Below the pieces are notes generated by a model. That model did no database searches, had not been told where the DNA came from, and was given only the letters and a program-made list of their open reading frames with translations. The position numbers and the translations under genes were made by a program. A DNA stretch of 64,000 nt from Eublepharis macularius (taxonomy: Eukaryota; Chordata; Lepidosauria; Squamata; Eublepharidae), in contig NC_072790.1 in NCBI RefSeq assembly GCF_028583425.1, positions 64,132,052-64,196,051 on the forward strand, in the 5' to 3' direction. Numbering within the stretch: the first letter of the stretch is position 1; the number at the start of each line of letters is the position of its first letter. Shown one piece after another: positions 23,702 to 32,910 of this stretch.

Positions 23702-26700
23702 TCATTCAACTTTTCTTTCAGCATTAGGATCAAACATATTCAACATTTCACGAAGATACTCAAACTTAGTTTTAGACAATGGTTTAGTCAGAATATCAGC
23801 CACCATTTCTTCAGTACGACAATGTTCAATTTCTATTAGTCCCTTCTGGTACATATCTTTCACAAGTTCACATTTAAGTCCAATATATCTGCTTCTTGCT
23901 TTAGTACTTTCTCCTTGGTATATAGTAATACACGCTTGATTGTCCTCAAACATAACTACAGGTATAGGTTCGTTTATTCCAAAGTCTTTTAGCAGGTTGA
24001 AGATCCACTCTAGTTCACTGCAGGCACTCGCCGCTGACACACATTCAGCTTCTGCTGTAGATTGTGCTACAATGGTTTGTTTTCTACTAGTCCAGTCTAT
24101 CAGTCCATTTCCATAAAAGAATAGATATCCGCTGGTTGATCTGTAGTCACTTGATTCTTCTCCCCAATTGGCGTCCATATATCCAACCAGTCTTGGTTTC
24201 TCAGATGGCGAGATTCTCAGCTTTAGGTCTGCTGTTCCTTTCAGGTATCTTGCTATTTTCTTTATCGCGTTCCAGTCATGATGATTAGGAGAACTTACTT
24301 TTCTGCATAAGATGCTAACAGCTACTGCTATATCAGGTCTTGTGGTTTTGCTCAAGTACAGAAGTTTTCCAATTGCTTCTCTGTATTCACCAATATTCCT
24401 AAGTGGTTTTCCATCTCTTTCTTTCAAGTAATCAGGTTCAAGTGGTATATATGTCGCATTGCAGTTTTTCATGCCAATAGATTCTATAAAGTCCAATGTC
24501 TTTCTTTTCTGACTTAGAAGAAAGGTTCCATCTTCAAGTCTTTCTAGCTGTATTCCGAGGTAATGTTGTGCATCTCCAAGTTGCTTCACCTCTACCTCTT
24601 TGTTCAGTCCATCAACTATTTCTTTGATGTCTTGTCTGTCTTGGCAAGATATTATCAAGTCATCAACATAAATAAGAATGTACTGGTATTGTCCATTTTT
24701 AACTCTGGTGTACAGACATGGTTCAGCTTTTCCTTGCTTGAATCCTTGCTTTTGTAGTAGCCCTGATATTTTGTCATACCAGGCTTTTGCTGCTTGCTTT
24801 AAGCCATATAGACCTTTGTTGAGCTTGTACACATGATCTTCCATTCCCTTGATCTGGAATCCTTCAGGTTGCTCCATATAGATTTCCTCAGATAATTCTC
24901 CGTTGAGAAAGGCTGTCTTTATATCCAGATGCTCTACTATCATGTTTCTTGATGCTGCAACACTGAGTAGTGTCCTGAATGTTGCATGGTTGACAACTGG
25001 TGCAAAAGTCTCAAAGTAGTCAGTTCCATATTCCTGGGAGAATCCTTTAGCTACTAAACGTGCTTTGTATTTCTCAACAGTCCCATCAGCATTGTGCTTG
25101 ATTTTGAACACCCATTTGCATCCAACAGGTCTTCTGTCTGGGGGTAAATTTGTGAGAGTCCATACTTGTTTTGTATTTATGGATTGCAGTTCTTCTTCCA
25201 TTGCTTCAATCCATTTGTCTCTTTCATCTGCAGGTAGTTTGCATATATCTTTCCAGTTCTTAGGTTCTTGGATAAGTTGCACAGTTTCACAGAATCCATA
25301 CTTCTCTGGTGGGTTTCCTTTGTTGCTTCTTTCCGATCGTCTCACAGTGGTTGCTGCTTCTGTCTCCTCTGGTCCAGTCCCTGCTTCCCCTTCTGTTTGG
25401 GTAATCTCTTGAGAAGGTGGACTTGCCGGTTTCCCGGGTGTCACTGCAGGTAACCAATCGACCAATTCTACAGGAGCAGTTTCTGTATCACTTGGATCAG
25501 TTGTCACTGTGGATTCAGTTGCATTAGAAGCATGTAATAAATGGCTCTCATCCACATACACCACGTTCTGTTCTTTGACTCTGTGCTCTTGAGGATTGTA
25601 AATTCTGTATCCTCTTCCACCAGTGGCATACCCTACAATTAGTCCAACTTCAGCTCGAGGATCAAGCTTTCCTCTCCTTTCCTTTGGTATAAAAGCATAG
25701 GCCTTGGAACCAAATGCTTTGATGTGCTTCAGAGCTGGCTTCTTGCCAAACCAGGCTTCAAATGGAGTAATGCCTGTCACCTTTGAAGGTACTCTGTTGT
25801 GTAGATAAACTGCTGTGTTCACAGCTTCGGCCCATAATGCATTGGGTAATCCAGAATGTATAAGCATAGATCTGCACATTTCCTGTATAGTCCGATTCAG
25901 TCTCTCAGAACAACCATTTTGTTGTGGAGAGTGATGTATAGTGACTTTATGTTCAATGCCTTCAAATTGCAAAAATTTCTTAAATTCTGCATTGCAATAT
26001 TCTCCACCACCATCAGTACGTAGGCTTTGAGGAGCTTTTCCAAACTTATTCTTAACTGTGGCAACAAAAGATTTAAATTTCTCAAGCGTTTCATCTTTGC
26101 TCTTCATCAGATATACAATGCTATACCTCGTTTTGCTTTCAGTAAAAGTTGCAAAATATCTGTTGCCGCCAAGAGATGGCGCTAGTGGACCAACAAGATC
26201 AGAGTATACAGTCTCTAGAAGTTCCTCATTATGAGTAGTGGACTTTCCTGTGTAGCTTGGGCTAGTTCCCTTTGCTTTAAGACAGGTTTCACATTTCTCT
26301 CTTGCTTTATCACAAACAGGAACAAAAATTCCACAGTCCTCTAACAACTTTTCAACACTTTGTATGCCTCTATGGCCTGTTTTTACATGCCATGAATACA
26401 AGCATTTCCTATGATCACAAGCACCTTGGCTAGTTTGATAAATCTGTCCTTCGCCAGCATCAGCAACTTCTGGTCTTTCACTAACATCCACAAAATAATG
26501 CAGTCCATTTCTCTCTTCAACAGCAAACTTAACTCCAGATTTCTTTTCAACAATTACACTTCTACTACCCATTCTCTTCTGAAGAACCACCACACAGTCC
26601 TTTTCCACAAGTTTCTTAGTTGAGATTAAATTCTCTGCTGCTTCAGGAACAAGTGCCACATCTTGAAGGGTAACATTTACTATTTCCCCTCTTGTTGTGC

Positions 26701-27805
26701 ATAGCTTAATTGGCACCTTTCCAGTTCCTAGCACATTAAGTGGTTGTTTATTTGCTTGGAACAGTCTGGGTTTATCATCAGTATCAAGTTCAGAAAACAA
26801 TTCACGATATTTGCAGATATGCCAGCAGCTTCCTGAATCGATGAGGAATAATTTCTTATCCTGAATATCTTCATCATCAAAAACTCTTAGTGAAAAATTA
26901 CTCCTGCCATTTCTCTGAAATCTGCCTCTAGACACACTCCCTCTGCTTCTGGCTCTGAAATTCCCTTTTTGGCTATAATCTCTTCTGCCACGAGAAGATG
27001 CTCTTTCAACATGAGTCTCTGTACTAGGGTAACGTGCATTTGATTGGCTAGCAATGGCCGCTCTATTATTCATTCGGTTTAATGCACAGTCTCTGGCCAT
27101 GTGGCTCCTTCCTCCACAAGAAAAGCAGTTAGTCTGTCTGCCTCTATATCCATTTCCCAAATTCAAAACAGTCATTCCATCAGACACAGCCTGTAAATTC
27201 CTTCCCTCTCTTGAATCCAGTTCCTCTCTTAAACTTGTCAACAATTGCTCCAGTGTTAAATTCTCTTTATGTCTCAAGAGAAGTGCTAAATTTTCATAGC
27301 TACTTGGTAAACTTTTCAGCAAGGCAACAACAACATCTCGCTCTTTCGGGGCCTCTCCGAGTTCTTCCAACTCTCTATGCAATTTCATAAATCTTTGCAA
27401 TTGGGCTGGTATGGAATCCCCTTCTTTAATTTTAAAATCAAACAATTCTGTTTTAAGATAGATTATTTTGGTGCATGTCTGTTTTTCAAAACGCTTCTTT
27501 AAAGCTTCAAGCATCTCTTTTGCAGTATCAAAGGTATGCAAGTCCTGGACTTCATAATGAGATACTGAGGTCATAATTAATGTTTTGGCTAGAGCATTTT
27601 TCCTGGTAAATTCAAGCTTTATTTGAGGATCATCTGGTATATTTGCAGTTAGAATGTCCTCAGCATTATGCATTTCAAGTTGGCTTTTTAATAATGCCAG
27701 CCACCAAGTAAAGTTGTTTTTATTTAAATGGGGCATATTGAAATTTCCTTGGCTAATTTGAAATGGCTTTGGATTACTCACGACTCCCTGGTCAGAGGAA
27801 CTCAT
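23702..27805 (-). CDS. Copia Gag-Pol polyprotein, 1367 aa, intact
   Basis: One frame from ATG at 27803-27805 encodes all retrotransposition functions. Gag: copia-type capsid region (about 25-200) and a CCHC zinc knuckle (C227, C230, H235, C240), then an Arg/Gly/Ser-rich basic stretch (about 266-304). Protease: DSG at 323-325. Integrase: HHCC zinc site (H473, H478, C505, C508) and catalytic D536, D598, E634, with exactly 35 residues between the last two. Reverse transcriptase: D961 and YVDD at 1046-1049. RNase H: D1211, E1252, D1288, and ADILTKPL at about 1336-1343. Where copia RNase H normally reads KHID.R.H, this protein reads RYIGLKCE, so an otherwise conserved Asp is Gly1309. A single-frame gag-pol is usual for copia elements, with Gag probably made by splicing or processing. 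The frame starts 370 bp after the 5' LTR. Confidence 0.97.
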   Translation of the reverse strand: MSSSDQGVVSNPKPFQISQGNFNMPHLNKNNFTWWLALLKSQLEMHNAEDILTANIPDDPQIKLEFTRKNALAKTLIMTSVSHYEVQDLHTFDTAKEMLEALKKRFEKQTCTKIIYLKTELFDFKIKEGDSIPAQLQRFMKLHRELEELGEAPKERDVVVALLKSLPSSYENLALLLRHKENLTLEQLLTSLREELDSREGRNLQAVSDGMTVLNLGNGYRGRQTNCFSCGGRSHMARDCALNRMNNRAAIASQSNARYPSTETHVERASSRGRRDYSQKGNFRARSRGSVSRGRFQRNGRSNFSLRVFDDEDIQDKKLFLIDSGSCWHICKYRELFSELDTDDKPRLFQANKQPLNVLGTGKVPIKLCTTRGEIVNVTLQDVALVPEAAENLISTKKLVEKDCVVVLQKRMGSRSVIVEKKSGVKFAVEERNGLHYFVDVSERPEVADAGEGQIYQTSQGACDHRKCLYSWHVKTGHRGIQSVEKLLEDCGIFVPVCDKAREKCETCLKAKGTSPSYTGKSTTHNEELLETVYSDLVGPLAPSLGGNRYFATFTESKTRYSIVYLMKSKDETLEKFKSFVATVKNKFGKAPQSLRTDGGGEYCNAEFKKFLQFEGIEHKVTIHHSPQQNGCSERLNRTIQEMCRSMLIHSGLPNALWAEAVNTAVYLHNRVPSKVTGITPFEAWFGKKPALKHIKAFGSKAYAFIPKERRGKLDPRAEVGLIVGYATGGRGYRIYNPQEHRVKEQNVVYVDESHLLHASNATESTVTTDPSDTETAPVELVDWLPAVTPGKPASPPSQEITQTEGEAGTGPEETEAATTVRRSERSNKGNPPEKYGFCETVQLIQEPKNWKDICKLPADERDKWIEAMEEELQSINTKQVWTLTNLPPDRRPVGCKWVFKIKHNADGTVEKYKARLVAKGFSQEYGTDYFETFAPVVNHATFRTLLSVAASRNMIVEHLDIKTAFLNGELSEEIYMEQPEGFQIKGMEDHVYKLNKGLYGLKQAAKAWYDKISGLLQKQGFKQGKAEPCLYTRVKNGQYQYILIYVDDLIISCQDRQDIKEIVDGLNKEVEVKQLGDAQHYLGIQLERLEDGTFLLSQKRKTLDFIESIGMKNCNATYIPLEPDYLKERDGKPLRNIGEYREAIGKLLYLSKTTRPDIAVAVSILCRKVSSPNHHDWNAIKKIARYLKGTADLKLRISPSEKPRLVGYMDANWGEESSDYRSTSGYLFFYGNGLIDWTSRKQTIVAQSTAEAECVSAASACSELEWIFNLLKDFGINEPIPVVMFEDNQACITIYQGESTKARSRYIGLKCELVKDMYQKGLIEIEHCRTEEMVADILTKPLSKTKFEYLREMLNMFDPNAERKVE

Positions 27806-28174
27806 TTTTCAGCTGTGAAGATTCAGGCACACGTGGAGTTAACGATCTCCTTTGTTCTCTCTGCCGTCTCTGCTCCGCTCCGAGGGTAAAGAAAAAAAAC
27901 TTCCAATAGTTCTCAGCTGCAGTTTTCTCAGTGCAGACCAGTTTTAAGAAACTTTTAAAGACAACAAGATCTTTAAAATAGTCTCCTTTTCCCAGTTACA
28001 ACTGAATGCAGCAAAAGGTTTGGTAGAGAAAAAATCTGAGCCTTTGTGCCTATCTAGCTTAGTCTCTCTTTAAAGATCCATTTCAAAATTGTTTGCTTGT
28101 TTGGCAAAACAAATCACCATAACAAAATCACCAACCAAAATCGCCAAAATCAACCATCCTCTCTGCTACCACTT
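27806..28174 (-). other. Copia 5' leader
   Basis: The stretch between primer-binding site and start codon. It is non-coding, with no long upstream frame noted. It would hold packaging and dimerisation signals, none of which can be assigned by eye. Confidence 0.7.
28161..28171 (-). other. Primer-binding site, initiator-Met tRNA
   Basis: Three bases inside the 5' LTR the minus strand reads TGGTAGCAGAG. This is the complement of the 3' end of vertebrate initiator-Met tRNA (CCA included). It continues as AGGATGGTT, where the tRNA complement would be GATGGTT, so the match resumes after a 2-base AG insertion. Initiator Met is the usual primer of copia elements. Confidence 0.85.
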
Positions 28175-28601
28175 TGTTGGGGAAAAAAAGGTTAAAAATA
28201 GCTTTAAATCATAGGTGCAATGGATCTTGGATCAATAGAGAGTCAGCACACGAGTTTAGCTTTTAAAAAACATTTACTTCTAAAGGGAAAAGGGTCACAG
28301 GTTGCCTACAAAACAACAAACACCTGGAGCTACATTTCTCACTACTGTTTACAACAAAGAGCTGGGATAATGGAAGTGGAGGATCTTCTTCTTCCTCCTT
28401 CTTCTTGACCCTGAAAGGACAGTCACCTGACCTGTTGACCAATAACAGTTTACAAACACTCTCAAGTTTCCCGGGCTTGCAGATTATTGGCTTTGTGCCA
28501 GGTTCCCTTTCCAGGTCAATCTAAACAATAGCTTGGTAGGTAAACACATTAACCCCATAATGACTGAATCTCAGACCTTGCAACACACATATATTCCAAC
28601 A
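28175..28601 (-). repeat. 5' LTR of copia element
   Basis: A 427-bp direct repeat of 23221-23648. Read on the minus strand it starts TGTTGG and ends CCAACA. A CCAAT motif (AGCCAATAATC) lies in its first half and an AT-rich TATA-like stretch (TTTTTTAAAAGC) in its second half; these are candidate promoter elements only. Confidence 0.95.
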
Positions 28602-28606
28602 TTGGC

Positions 28607-29427
28607 TTCTTATTTGTTATCCCTCCTCCCCCTTTTATGTACAGCTTAGGATATTTTGCTGGATCATCCTTTTCCATTGAGCTTCAGCAAGGACAATGTT
28701 CCTTGGTTTCTTCTTCTGGTTTGGCATTTCCCCCCTCTACTGAAACTAACTACTGCTCGCTCTGTCTCCCTTGTTCCCTAATTTGGAATGCTGATGGCTT
28801 GGCTGTACTGGAAACAGACACCTACTTGTGTGAACTTGGATGAAGCAAATTTGTCAACATACTGTTAGTAATTTAGATGGAAACTGTGATTTTTTTCCAC
28901 GTCATAAGCAATAATATCATGGACAGGGAGGATCCAACTAATGAACAACTTGATCAGAGAGGTTCTGCCCCTTAGGTTTAAGAAGATGGCTGTGTCTGCC
29001 TGAACACAAAAAGCTTAAAATTCTGGGCATGATACATGTAAAATAACACACTTAGTACATGCTATTATACTGCTATAAATTAGCTGCTGAATTTTTTTTA
29101 TACCTGAGCTAATAGGTTGAGAACTGAGGGATTTCTTGGAGGGGGAAATGACTTTACAAACATCATGAGAAAAACTGTTATTTAAGTTTACTTTGTACAT
29201 GGAGTCAGCAGAAACAAATCAATATAAGGCAATGCATACAAAAGTGGTTGCAAACAGTTGCTAAAATACATTGAAAGTGCATTATCCAACATGTGTGAAA
29301 GCAGCCTCATTTTTGATATGGTTTGGAAGTACAAACCATTCTGAATTGTTGGATTCCAATAGCTTCCACATTGGCCTATAAATATAACTGACCTTATATT
29401 GTCGAATGCTTTCACGGCCTGAGAACG
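28607..29427. other. Intergenic, no gene seen
   Basis: Pre-insertion flank of the copia element up to the Penelope-type inverted repeat; nothing assigned. Confidence 0.5.
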
Positions 29428-29630
29428 ATGGTTGTTGTAGGTTTTCCGGGTTGTATTGCCGTGGTCTTGGCATTGTAGTTCCTGATTAGCCCAGCTATGA
29501 CTGGGCTAATCGAGATCCCGGTCTTTCGGTGCCACACCTCTGAAGATGCCAGTCACAGCTGCTGGCGAAACGTCAGGAACTACAATGCCAAGACCACGGC
29601 AATACAGCCCGGAAAACCCACAACAACCAT
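29428..29630. repeat. Penelope-type inverted repeat with hammerhead-like loop
   Basis: Arms of 58 bp (29428-29485 and 29573-29630) are complementary at 56 positions. The ~87-bp spacer holds a small hairpin (TTAGCCCAG / CTGGGCTAA). Near the right arm it has CTGAAGA, a GCCAG / CTGGC stem, then GAAACGTC (29540-29574). The core position 7 is free in hammerheads, so CTGAAGA is allowed. Sequences with GCGAAACGTCAGGA are a common vertebrate repeat. I infer a Penelope-like inverted terminal structure. Confidence 0.55.
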
Positions 29631-29846
29631 AACTGACCTTGTTTACCTCTTTTCCTAACTCTCTTATACTTTGGTGCACATACCCCACCCCCCCACCCCG
29701 CATTTGCCGCTTCATACTCCAGCTATTCTCCTACAATAAATGAATTGATCATTATTACATGAGGAGCAAATGGAAGGTAAAGGGGTGGATACCCTCATTG
29801 CTGAGTGAAAATGAAAAAACTCTGAGGACAGAAAGCAAGTCTCAAT

Positions 29847-30586
29847 TAGACATGGGCACGAACCGCATTACGAACCAAAACCCACAAACTGCCTGTCTGT
29901 TTGCAAACCGGCGGTTTGTGAGGGTCCTTGGCCAACGAACCAGCGTTCATTGGAAGCCTGGTTCATTGCGTTCGCCTACGGTTCGTGAAGCCAGACAGTC
30001 AGGCACCATCAATCAATTCCCTTGGAAATGGAGCTGGGGGAATGCCTGAACTCTGTCTGCACTCCTTCTGTTGCCCTGGAAACCTGAATCAAAGCCCAGC
30101 TTACCTTGATCGGCAGGTCTTCCTTCCAACCATGGAGCTGCAAATTGGTTACAATTGGTTACATGGGAGAAGACACCCGAGGGGGGAGGGGGGTATTCCA
30201 TAGCCATGGGCACTCCGATCTCATCCCTGCAAACCCTAATAGGCAGTTCTGACAGCCAACCCCTTGTACACTGGGCTAATGTCAACTTGTGGCTCTAACT
30301 GTATCAAATGGGAGTTTCCTGGGGGCCTCAGATTGGAGAGGGTATAACTCCAAGATCCCTATTGCAATCTTGACCAAACTTGGATGTTGGCTGGAGGAGA
30401 GCCTGCTAAACACTCCCTGGGAATATGGGCTCTCTAAGTCCAACGGGGGCCATTCTGACAACCACGAACCTCGAACCAGTTCGTCAGCAGGAAATGTTTG
30501 TTGTGGTTTGCTGGTTCGGGTTCGTTGTCGGCACTGAACCGCAAACTGCTGGTTCATTAAATTTTTTTGGTTCGTGCCCATGTCTA
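29847..30586. mobile_element. Non-autonomous hAT element
   Basis: A 740-bp element with inverted ends TAGACATGGGCACGAACC / GGTTCGTGCCCATGTCTA and an 8-bp target duplication GTCTCAAT (29839-29846, 30587-30594), diagnostic of hAT. Many internal GGTTCGTG / CACGAACC sub-repeats. No transposase frame. It interrupts a CR1 LINE. Confidence 0.85.
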
Positions 30587-31217
30587 GTCTCAATGCCTAT
30601 TTTGCCTCAGTTTTTTCCCTGAAGGTGAGAACAAGCCCACCTAAGATGGTAGTAAGGAAGGCACGGCATCAGGGCTGCTGGTTGACATGGGCAGAGAAGT
30701 TGTGGAGAAGCACCTAGCTGCACTGGATGTGTACAAATCCTCTGGGCCAGATGGGGTGCGCCCAAGAATGCTTAAAGAACTTTCAAAAGGGCTTGCAGAA
30801 CCTTTGTTGAGCATCTTCCAGGCCAGGTGATGTGCTGGAAAAATGGAGGAGTGCAAATGTCACCCCAATCTTCAACAAAGGGAAAAAGGACAATCTACAG
30901 GCCAGTCTACAGGCCTAGGGAAGATACTGTAGCAGATATTAAAGAAGTCAGTCTGCAAGCATCTGATGGACAACATGGTGATATGGGGAAGTCAACACTG
31001 ATTTCTCTCCAACAGGTCCTGCAAGATCAACCTCATCTCCTTCTATGACCAAGTGACAGGCTTACTAGATCACAGAAATGCTGTCAATGTAGTTTATCTG
31101 CGTTTCAGTGAAGCTTTTGACAAAGTACCTCATGATATTCTGATGAGTAAGCTGGAGGACTGTGGTCTGGACTCTAGGATGGTTAGATGGAAAATGGCTG
31201 GATAACTGCACCCAATA

Positions 31218-31590
31218 GGGCTACCATTCCTCCACCCAGGGCAGGGGATCCCCTGCTTGCACCCTTCCCCCTGTGCACTTACTTGGCCTGTGGGGGGACG
31301 CACTCCCCAGGGCACCCTCCCAAGAGGCGCAGCTCATCTTCAGGTACTGCTGCACACTCCCATGCCCACAGCGGCCCAATTTAGGCTGAAAAGCGCCCTG
31401 CAGCAGGCCAGTCGAGCATGGGCGCGCTCCCAGGCTGACCTTTGACCTACGTGATGGCGGCATTTTCCAGAAATGACATCATCGCACAAGCCAGGAGCGT
31501 GCACATGCAAAGCAAAGACCCCAGAGCACAGCGAGGTAGGTGCCAGGCTCCCCATCTCCCGCTGGGGGGAGTCAAGGGACCAGGCAACCC
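31218..31590 (+). mobile_element. Family C MITE inside CR1 LINE
   Basis: Flanked by TA (31216-31217, 31591-31592), with ends GGGCTACCA / CAGGCAACCC. The body is GC-rich with ATGACATCATCGCACA. It splits CR1 reverse-transcriptase coding, so it is younger than that LINE copy. Confidence 0.75.
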
Positions 31591-32229
31591 TAGCACCCAA
31601 AGAGTAGTTGTCAATGGCATCACGTCTGATAGGAGAAAGGTGTCCAGTAGAGTGCCATAGGGTTCAGTTCTGGGCCCGGTACCTTTCAATATTTTTATAA
31701 ATGATCTGGACAAAGGTGTGAAGGGATTATTTATTAAATTTGGAGATGACACCAAACTGGAAGGAGTAGCAAACACCCTTGAAGATAGTGATAGAATTCA
31801 TTTACCAATAATGTAAAGTTATATGCCACTTTTACAATAAAAAATGTCTGAACAGCTTATAATAAACTAATTAACATTGGTAGTGAAGAATGATGCAACA
31901 TTCTGCTGCTACCCTTTTACTATCTGCAAACAGAAGAACATTTCTGCTTTTGAAATAGTGGCAGGGAATATTTTATTGATTCATTGTTCTCACTACAGAC
32001 CCAGACACAACTCTTCCTGCTGTTCTTGAGGGTCTCTCAACTTCAAGATCAGTTTTTCAGAAGATCGGGACTGCAGCAGAAAAGAGAATCACCAGTTCCT
32101 AGGTGTTGCCTGACCCAACAGAGCCAGGATTTGAAAAAATGTCTGATCAAATATATTTGCACTAGTAATAAAGCCAGTTGTGAGAAAAAATACAACAGGA
32201 TCTAGAAAAGGGAGGGTGGGTGGGCACTG

Positions 32230-32910
32230 CTTCCTCCTCCGCTCCTGATCCAAGCTGGGTGAAAGTGGGGGGCGGGCACTGCTACCTGCTACCTGATCCA
32301 AGCAGGGTGAAGTTGGGGATGCGCATTGCCACCTGCTCCATGCCTGATCCCAGGTGATTGAAAGTGGGGGGCGGGTATTGCACCTGCTCCATACCTGATC
32401 CCAGCTGGGTGAAGGGGTGGGCATTGCTGCCTGCTTTGCTTCTGAACCCATCTGGGTAAAGGTGGGGGGCAGGCATTGTAACCTGCTCTGCTTCTGATCC
32501 TGGCTGGGTGAAGGGACTGGCCTTTGCTGCCTGCTCCACGCCTGATTCCAGCCAGGTGAAGGTAGGGGGCAGACATTGCCACCTGCTTCGCTCCTGATCC
32601 CAGCTGGATGAAGGCAGGGGAAGGGCATTGCCACCTGCTCCACACCTGATCCCAGCTGGATGAAGGGAGATGGGCACTACCACCTGCTCTGCTCCGGATC
32701 CCAGCTGGGTGAAAGTGGGGGGCGGGCATTGTAAACTGCTCCACTCCTGATCCCAGCTGGGTCAAGGTGGGGGGAAAGCATTGCCACCTGCTCCACGCCT
32801 GATCCCAACTGGGTGAAGGCAGGGGGTGGGCATTGCTACCTGCTTCTCTCCTGATCCCAGCTGGGTGAAGGTGGGGGGCAAGCATTGCCACCTGCTCTGC
32901 TCCTTATCCT
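32230..32910 (+). repeat. Minisatellite, about 13 units of ~52 bp
   Basis: Units of about 46-54 bp carry CTGATCCCAGCTGGGTGAAG, then GTGGGGGGCGGGCATTG, then CCACCTGCTC. Units diverge by single changes and small indels. Because the period is not a multiple of three in all units, three overlapping open frames of up to 200 codons arise on the minus strand; these are an artefact of repetition, not genes. Confidence 0.9.

Larger units (their letters stand above)
23221..28601 (-). mobile_element. Complete Ty1/copia LTR retrotransposon
   Basis: A 5.38-kb element lies on the minus strand, bounded by TGTTGG...CCAACA LTRs and flanked by the 5-bp direct repeat TTGGC (23216-23220 and 28602-28606). Inside are, in order: a primer-binding site, a leader, one 1367-codon gag-pol frame, and a polypurine tract abutting the 3' LTR. 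The domain order gag, protease, integrase, reverse transcriptase, RNase H, with integrase before RT, defines the copia superfamily. No stop codon or frameshift interrupts the frame, and the two LTRs differ by about two substitutions and one single-base indel. The element is therefore young and possibly still competent. It sits 50 bp from an independent 88-bp insertion (23083-23170). No second, envelope-like frame is present. Confidence 0.97.
29760..31810 (+). mobile_element. CR1-type LINE fragment, split by hAT and MITE
   Basis: CR1 reverse-transcriptase coding is readable in pieces: LNAYFASVFSLK right after the hAT insert, SSGPDGVRPRMLKELSKGL, NVTPIFNKGKK, FSEAFDKVPHDILMSKLE (before 31217), and GSVLGPVPFNIFINDLD with KFGDDTKLEGV (after 31592). 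The catalytic DD is preserved only as GDDT. Several frameshifts and stops make it a dead copy. Removing 29847-30586 and 31218-31590 restores the order. Confidence 0.8.

Noticed and set aside
23702..27805. Domesticated host gene derived from copia
   Set aside because: LTRs, target duplication, primer site and polypurine tract are all intact, so it is an ordinary young retrotransposon insertion.
32089..32891. Overlapping minus-strand frames of 133-200 codons
   Set aside because: They are products of the 52-bp minisatellite; the peptide repeats shift frame with unit length and have no start context or homology.
32230..32910. CRISPR array
   Set aside because: Repeats are contiguous and diverged with no unique spacers, in a vertebrate genome.
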